From: Impatiens glandulifera
Lineage: Eukaryota > Streptophyta > Magnoliopsida > Ericales > Balsaminaceae
Direction of reading: 5' to 3'
Assembly (NCBI RefSeq): GCF_907164915.1
Contig: NC_061867.1
Span: forward strand, 46,286,242-46,350,241
Length of the DNA: 64,000 nt
Part shown: positions 57,662-64,000 of the stretch, in pieces
How positions within the stretch are numbered: position 1 is the stretch's first letter
How the letters are laid out: each line of letters starts with the position of its first letter
Program-made: the position numbers and the translations under genes
Notes under the pieces: generated by a model
Databases searched by the model: none
The model's input: the letters and a program-made list of their open reading frames with translations, nothing else
Told to the model about the DNA's origin: nothing

Positions 57662-58117
57662 TGTTACGGGCTGCTCATCAAAAACCTCGGTCCTAAAATA
57701 TTTTATGCATCCGTCTCTCGGCCCAAGTGTGCATATGGGCCAGTTTATGTTTTTTATGGAATAATTCTGTTTTGTTTACTTTCTCTTTTATCTTTCTTGA
57801 AACCGAATTCTGTTATGTTGGAAGTAGTTGTAACCGAATACTTTTGGGTAAACCAACCTCTTTAAATGGTGATGCCCACCCCATTTTTTGGGGCTATGAA
57901 TTGAATATTTTGGAACTTGGTGTTTAAGTTATCTCTCGTCCCTCCTCCCCCTTCTTGGACCGCTAGGTGTGATCTAGTGGTATTTCTCTCCTCCCCTTCG
58001 GCTCTTCTCTCCCTAACCTCGAATTCTCCTCTAATTCTATGTCCGCTGCGCTAGAGTGTTGAATTCCATCATCAAGAACCCGTTTCTTGTAAAGAACTTG
58101 AAAGGCTCGGTCATAAT
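57662..58117 (+). repeat. 3' LTR of gypsy element
   Basis: Begins TGTTACGGGC directly after the polypurine tract. It matches the left LTR to 'ggctcggtcataat' and then passes into the flanking tandem repeat. Confidence 0.85.
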
Positions 58118-58249
58118 AATAATTTCATTTAAATGTAAATTAATATAATAATTTCATTTAAAAAGTAGTTGAGATTTAATATAATATTTGTTAATATTCT
58201 TCTTGTTCCTTTGATAAATTTCTGAATAATATAATTTGAAACAAAGTTC

Positions 58250-58980
58250 TATTAAATAACGTGTTTTTTCACATTATTTAATTTTTTTTCTATATTACTA
58301 TTATTTTAACATCCTTACCACTATAAATGACATTATTACCAAAGTCTTGTTATTCGTCGTATCCTTTAGAAAAGATAATACTCGTGGCAATTATTTTTTA
58401 AAATTTTTTGAGAAAAAATTAAACTATGATAGAAAATTGAAAAAAAAATCGATGAAAATGAAATTTGAGATTAAAGTGACTTAATTATAAAAAAAATATA
58501 GTTTGGTTTATATTTATCTCTTATAAGATAATTTATTTTAATTAATAATTTCATATATAATATGAAATATCTTTCATATTGTTAAAAAAAATATTTTGTA
58601 AATTTATATAAGATTAATTAAAACTTAAGTAAAAAATAATATAATATGAATTATATTTAAAAAATTATTATAAAAGTAAAAACATTATATATAAAACTTA
58701 AAAAACAATTCAATATAATAAAAATGACAGAATTCTTAATAATTATATTATAATTAAAAAATATATTTTTATAATAATTAAATATCATTACATTGTTTTC
58801 ATATATTTGATTAGATTAAAAAAATATTATTAATAAATATTAGAAATTTAAATTAATATTATATTATAAACTAGTGATTTTTTTTTTTTTTGATTTTTTT
58901 AACCTTATTAGTTTTCCAAATAATGATATAATTTATTAAAGCAATATTTATTATAAATTCAACTTAATTAAATTAATTTT
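58250..58980. other. AT-rich intergenic DNA
   Basis: No features recognised; ends where the segmental duplication begins. Confidence 0.5.
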
Positions 58981-60545
58981 TTTTTTATTAAATATTAGCA
59001 CGACACATATTAAATTTGATTTAACTAAGAAATTATACATTTTAAATAATTTCATAACAATTATTTACATTCTTAAAATCAATCATGAGTAATAAAATGT
59101 GAGCTTTTATTTTTTTAAATTTAAAAACTAAAATAAATGGTTAATCTTTAACTATATTTTCTTTTAATATTTTTATAATTTTTTCACTCTTATTTATTTC
59201 GAATAAGTTCTTATCGATTAACACATCTCCGTTCATTGACACTTATCTTATACTTCATCTTCATCTGTTGTCTTCAAATAATACATAATTATATATGATG
59301 AATAGTTTTTATCTTAATATATTGATACTTAGGAAAACTGTTTTTAGTATATTTTTATACATCAGACTAATTACAATAAATCCAAAAAAAAAAAAAAAAT
59401 CATTGTTAGATCACAATATTTATAATAATTACTTTAAAACTATTTATAAATATATAAATTGAAATAAGTTATAAAATTAATATAAAATTTAATTTTTAAA
59501 CATTTTATATATATTTTAAAAATTAAAAATAATTAATTTTCTAGTAATTAAGCACGACAATACTGACACATTGTGCTAAAATAGAAAGAATACGAATATA
59601 ATAAAAGGGCAAAAACATATAAAGGTAAGTAAATAATCAGTTATTTAACCTAATTCAATTGAAGTAAAATTAAACAATTTAAATAAGATATTTTGGATTA
59701 TCCTTATTTCAGTTTAGTTTTTGTCTAAACTAAAATTTGAATTTCTCAAACTTGCCAAACAAATATATAAAATTTAGTATCTTTATGTCTTATTATTTTT
59801 CATAAATTAAGTCTTTTTAAAATATTGATTTTTTTTTATAAATAAATTATAAATTAGATAAAAAGAAAGTATTAAAATATTTTACCAAAATATAAATAAT
59901 TTAATATATATATATATATTATAATCCATCAAATTCATATAAAGTATCACTTTTCAATTTGTAACTGTTCTAAGTTTTTTTTTCTTTCTAAATAATAATA
60001 ATAAACAATACATTCTTAACACCACCACATTATTTAAATTTTACATTATTAACTCTAAATAATAAACATACTAATATATATAAGCTGTACATAATTTATT
60101 TACAAATAATACATATAATAAACAAACTAAAACATATATAGAATATAATTTATTTTATATATAATTTATATTAAATAAGAAATATAAATAAATATTTGAA
60201 AATAAATTATTAAAGTAAGTCATATTTTTATTAAATTTTATGTATTCTTTTATTACTTAAATAAAATATTAAATATAATATAAAAAATAAATTATCTACT
60301 TAAAAATTATTAAATGTTAAAAAATTAATATGTTAGTAACAAAATTTGAGTAGAATAAATCCTCCATTTTTTTATAATATATATACATAAATAATTTAGA
60401 TGGCTCTAAATTAATAATGGATCTAAAAATTATATTTAGAGTAAATTAAAAAATAAAGAAAAAATTAGGATGGATGTAATGAAAATAAATGAAAAAGAAT
60501 AATAGGTTGCTAGTGTGATTTAAAAAACTAATTACACGTGCTAAC
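58980..60545. repeat. Segmental duplication, copy B
   Basis: Direct copy of 50560-52560. The part at about 59818-59905 matches copy A at 51481-51570 only in reverse complement and abuts a short (TA)n tract (59903-59920). About 430 bp between the two (TA)n tracts of copy A is otherwise missing. Confidence 0.85.
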
Positions 60546-60950
60546 AACTTATATAATGTATAATTATATTTTTAACAGGTTAGAATATAGGTCCAGTCCT
60601 GTTAATACCTTGATTTTTTTTTTCTATTGTAAAAATTATTCTGATGTGTCACCCCTGGTTGCCACATCAGCACCAGTATGCTTAAAAATTGATTAGGCTA
60701 ATTAAAAATGTTAACTTATAAATCCTAAATTCTAAAAAACTGTTTCTTTGAGTGACTTAATAACGACACTCCAGAAGTTTTTTGGTTTAGTTCGCTTTAG
60801 AGTTTCGATCTTGCCTCTTTATTTTTTTTTCATAATTAATTTGGTTCGCTCTTTTCCTAAAATTCTCAAGAAATACATGAATTACCCAATCTTCTTAGCG
60901 GTATGTTCTTGACGAAAAACAGATCTTTAAACTTATAAAGAAAATAGAGT
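60546..60950. other. Intergenic DNA before the hAT element
   Basis: Somewhat less AT-rich (for example 'tgtcacccctggttgccaca', 60650-60669), with no coding signal. Confidence 0.45.
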
Positions 60951-60954
60951 GGAC

Positions 60955-60998
60955 TAGGGGCGTAGCAAAAAATAAATGTAAAAAAAAAACAAATTAGA

Positions 60999-61039
<41 letters not shown>

Positions 61040-62337
61040 CAAATAGAAAGGGAAATTGTAGATTCTGAAGCGAACTACTGAAGTTGTATCATGCGATGTT
61101 AACATTGATTTTTCCCATAAATTTTATCATCTCTATAAAATTAACTTTAATTTTAGAAGACAAAGATTCGTCATGTCCTCTCAATGCGCATTCTTGCAAA
61201 CAAAGCCATCGAATGCTTTTAATTGTGGTTGCAAGCCTCAACCGATTCTTCTTCACTTCTTCATTTGTTTGTGCATTCATTGTTTTGTCGATATGACAAC
61301 TTACTTTCATAAAACACTCATATATTCTACAACATTGTTATGTGGTGAAGTGGGACTTCCCGTATGCATCATTAAAGTACATCTCTTCCCATCATTAACT
61401 CTTTTCCAGTATCCGAAACCATCAACTGTAAATGCAGGATAACGAGCCTCTTTTTCTTGAAAAATAAAACATGGAAAGCAAAATACTTCATCTTTACTAG
61501 GAGAGTACTCCAACCAAGGAAATTGCTCAAACCAACGTTTTTGAAATCAATGATATTGTTCTCCAAATTTGGTTCGCGGATACTCCATGATATGCTGATA
61601 TGACCTACATAAGTTATAAGCTCGTTTAATTGCATATCTTTCATTGACATGACATTTCCATATTCGAGTATGCATTGAATCTAATTGAATATAATTACTT
61701 AAATTAGTAACATCAGTAACATCAATATCAACTATTTGATACTTGGTGGGATGTTGATCATCATGGTTTGACATATCAACGTTAATTGAAGAATGCTCTT
61801 GCAGCTCCTCAGTCTCATTTGTCGATGTACTAGGTTTTGATTTAAAAAATGAAAACAATGTTTTCTTCTTAGCTCTTTGATCATCCATTAAAAAAATCAA
61901 CTTATTAAATATTAAATCAACCTTTTAAAAATTGAGATATGCTAAGAAATATTCAAGATAAAAAAATCTAGGAGAATCTTAAAATGCAAGAAGAATAAAA
62001 AAAAATAATGAATAGATATTAGATATTGTAAATTTGTAATATATCAGTAGGCATACATTATTCACAAATACAATATTCGTTTATAGTCTGAACTCTGAAT
62101 TAGGGCAAGGCAATTAGACAACTATAAAAAGGAAGAGAAAAAGAAAGAGAAGAAGTTGGGAACTAGGGAAGGAAGAGAGAAGAAAGAAAAGAATTGAATT
62201 GGGTTTGGGCTCTTCAATTTGGGTCAGTCATGGCTAAAAGAAAGAGAAGAATTGAACTATGAACTGGGTTTAGGCTCCTCAATTTGGGCCAACCAAAGCT
62301 ATAGCCCACCATAGCCTTTGGTGTAGCTACGCCCCTA
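60955..62337 (-). mobile_element. hAT-like element, internally deleted
   Basis: 1.38 kb between TAGGGGCGTAGC (60955-60966) and its inverted copy GCTACGCCCCTA (62326-62337). Outer 8-mers GAGTGGAC and GATGGCAC are similar but not identical, perhaps a worn 8-bp duplication. It contains the N-terminal part of a TTF-type zinc-finger hAT transposase on the minus strand but not the catalytic and dimerisation parts. Confidence 0.65.
61000..61885 (-). pseudogene. hAT TTF-type zinc-finger transposase N-terminal relic
   Basis: Minus strand: MDDQRAKKKTLFSFFKSKPS (61885 down), DVTDVTNLSNYI, WLEYSPSKDEVFCFPCFIFQ (TTF-type zinc-finger CxxC), GFGYWKRVNDGKR, GSPTSPHNN, then NRLRLATTIKSIRWL and ALRGHDESLSSKIKVNFIEM. 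These blocks follow the order in zinc finger MYM-type 1-like / DUF4371 plant proteins. Frameshifts occur near 61555 and a stop near 61308. A (TA)n tract lies at 61004-61035. Confidence 0.75.
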
Positions 62338-63490
62338 GATGGCACTACTTTTGTTACAAAGCCACATTGATGTCAAAATGACTATGATCTGCACCATTTT
62401 CTCATTTTGGCCATTACTCACCACCATTATTTGATCTCAATTAGCTATAAGTAATTATTTCTCCATATTACACTACATGAGGAGGTATATATGTCACAAT
62501 CCCAAAAAAGCAATTTAGACCTCAAGCGGAGCTTGACTTGCTATTATACAAATTACATTCATATTTTTATTCCAATTTGATAGGTCACAAGTTATCTTCT
62601 TGTATATGCAGAAGAAATTACTCTATTTGGAACAAATATTTTGTCAAAATCTAGTCATAGTCACAATCTATTGAAAATTTGTTAAAATCAAAGGTAAATG
62701 TTTTTGTTGGGTATAATTATATAATTTAGATTATATAGTGTTTTTAGTTAGATAATATGGGACAAGCTAAAAGTAGTTAGCTTTAATATTTCTTTATAAC
62801 AACTTGATGAGCTTGAAGAGTTAAAAGTAGTTTGAGATTAACAGAGTTTTTTTTATCATAGGAATGACAATCTCAATCCTAAAAATATTATTTTAAGTAG
62901 TATATTTACGATCTCACTAATATATTTATTAAAAAAATTGTCAAAATGCAACATTTTCCTTTAACAAATAATTTATTAATGCTAGTTTTTAAAAATTGCA
63001 TTTGACATTGCGACGAAATAACTCACAATTGCAAATACTGCATCAATTATTATAATAATGATGTACTTTTACGTAAGATAAAATTCGGAAAATCTATATT
63101 ACAAATTATATCACTAAAATTGAAAAAAATTAATGTGTTTTCGAAAGTTTTATAAATATATGGCTGCAACTAATATAGTAATACAAAAAACGAAGGACGA
63201 TACAAATATTCTCGCAAAAAAAATTAAGGTTCAATGTTTATAAAATATTTAGCAATAACTTATATTTTTATTAACTATTGTATCAAATAATATACACATC
63301 GGTCTATTTTGGATGCAAATATAAATATGAAATAACTGTGATGGTTTTGTTAATTATATTTGTTCTATATATTGCAATAACACAAATAAATAATTTTTTC
63401 GCAACTAGATCTCTAGTACTATGATAGAGTATCATTGCAAAATATATTACACTAGTATTTAAAAATATATTTTGAAATATTCGAAATCCG
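62338..63490. other. AT-rich intergenic DNA
   Basis: No genes recognised. Short 'cgcaatac/tgcaaata'-like words foreshadow the tandem array that follows. Confidence 0.45.
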
Positions 63491-63850
63491 TTCGCAATAC
63501 GATTTGTAGTAATTTTTTAAATTTCTACTTGTCAGTTATTTTCAAACCCATCAGTGCAAACATAGTTGCTATGCCTATTAAAAATAATCGTTCATAATCT
63601 GTTCGCAATAAAACTTGTAGTAAGTTTATATAAATTTATACTTCAAAATATATTTTCAAAAATTTTCAAACCCATCAGTTCAAACTTAGTTGCTAGCCCT
63701 ATTAAATATAATCATTCATAAACTTCTCGCAATAACATTTACAATAAATTTTATAAATTTATACTTGAATATATTTTCAATGCATGCCTATTAGTGCAAA
63801 CGTAGTTGTTAGGCAAATAAAAAACAAGATGTGTATTGCGAGAACTAGTG
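63490..63850. repeat. Tandem array, about 110-125 bp units
   Basis: Three diverged units start at about 63491, 63602 and 63725. They share 'tcgcaata.nactttgtagta', 'atttatacttnaaaatatat', 'cccatcagtgcaaac' and 'gttgctaggcctattaaa'. Related words ('tgtattgcgaga') recur at 63831 and at the window end (63989), so the array or its parent element continues beyond 64000. Confidence 0.7.
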
Positions 63851-64000
63851 CATATCGAATGACATATATTATAATTATTTTTGAAAACTCTCGGGTACAA
63901 ATGCCCTGTATTAGTGTGCACTAATTTTTGTACTAACTCATTTAACAAAATTTATACTGCATTAGCGTTTGCACTAACAAATATAATGTGTATTGCGAGA

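Larger units (their letters stand above)
55085..58117 (+). mobile_element. Young, internally deleted Ty3/gypsy element
   Basis: Two LTRs of about 455 bp, beginning TGTTACGGGC, enclose only 2.1 kb. It has a primer site (ttggtatcagag, 55560-55571), Gag, protease and a polypurine tract (gaaggggggat, about 57649-57659), but no reverse transcriptase, RNase H or integrase. The LTRs differ by about three substitutions and one small indel, so the insertion is recent and must have used enzymes from another element. The right LTR lacks the last bases present at the left LTR's primer-site side, so its outer border is uncertain. Confidence 0.88.

Noticed and set aside
1..64000. Bacterial-type features such as CRISPR arrays, operons or riboswitches
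   Set aside because: The window is plant nuclear DNA with spliced genes; the tandem repeats lack regular spacer structure and no cas-like genes occur.

Overview
The window is AT-rich plant nuclear DNA, most probably from a eudicot. Intron-containing host genes (two H2A.W histones, a lipid-transfer protein, TGA-type bZIP factor segments, copies of ribosomal protein uL14 and of a G-patch protein) sit among all the usual plant transposon classes. I cannot name the species. About two thirds of the window is recognisable mobile DNA, its relics or duplicated intergenic DNA. Intact-looking host coding capacity is limited to the two H2A.W genes, the lipid-transfer protein gene and two TGA C-terminal segments.

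Layout. 1-7.2 kb: the 3' end of a TGA factor gene, its intron split by a very young Ty1/copia element (161-5176; 5-bp target duplication CTTAA; LTRs differing only by a 9-bp tandem copy), with a tRNA-derived SINE in the last intron. 7.37-11.56 kb: a Mutator-like element with long inverted arms and an 8-bp target duplication, carrying a broken G-patch gene and a broken intron-containing uL14 gene (Pack-MULE architecture). 13.0-18.9 kb: a decayed minus-strand copia element with a third LTR and a CACTA-like end between LTRs. 20.16-20.67 kb: a hAT-type MITE with perfect 8-bp target duplication. 22.2-22.65 kb: an nsLTP gene (minus) with a G-box/CCAAT/TATA promoter and shifted cysteines. 23.3-25 kb: a 5'-truncated LINE. 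25.5-27.4 kb: tandem repeats with tRNA-like boxes and a Helitron-like 3' hairpin. 28.7-30.7 kb: a minus-strand coding relic resembling Ulp1-type transposon proteins. 30.72-36.42 kb: a complete but decayed PIF/Harbinger element (TAA target duplication, transposase plus Myb/SANT-like gene) hosting a LINE fragment, a tandem array and a second SINE.

37.6-40.9 kb: a second TGA copy with an uninterrupted 232-codon frame over four exons but no bZIP exon; its first exon is tandemly duplicated. 42.3-45 kb: a copia relic. 45.5-50.6 kb: a large inverted repeat whose arms each carry an H2A.W gene, with an internally deleted H2B relic in the spacer. 50.6-52.6 kb and 59.0-60.5 kb: direct segmental copies differing by an inversion next to (TA)n tracts, with a partial third copy at 37.6 kb. 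52.8-54.5 kb: a copia tail relic, two MITEs and a third, dead, TGA exon. 55.1-58.1 kb: a young gypsy element reduced to gag-protease. 60.95-62.34 kb: a hAT-like element with an N-terminal transposase relic. 63.5-63.9 kb: a short tandem array.

The host genes do not form one pathway: chromatin (H2A.W, H2B relic), transcription (TGA), cuticle/defence lipid transfer (nsLTP). The common theme is duplication and capture of host genes by segmental events and transposons. The strongest candidates for something new are the two-gene Pack-MULE, the bZIP-less open TGA copy, the inverted H2A.W pair with an H2B relic, and the (TA)n-associated inversion.
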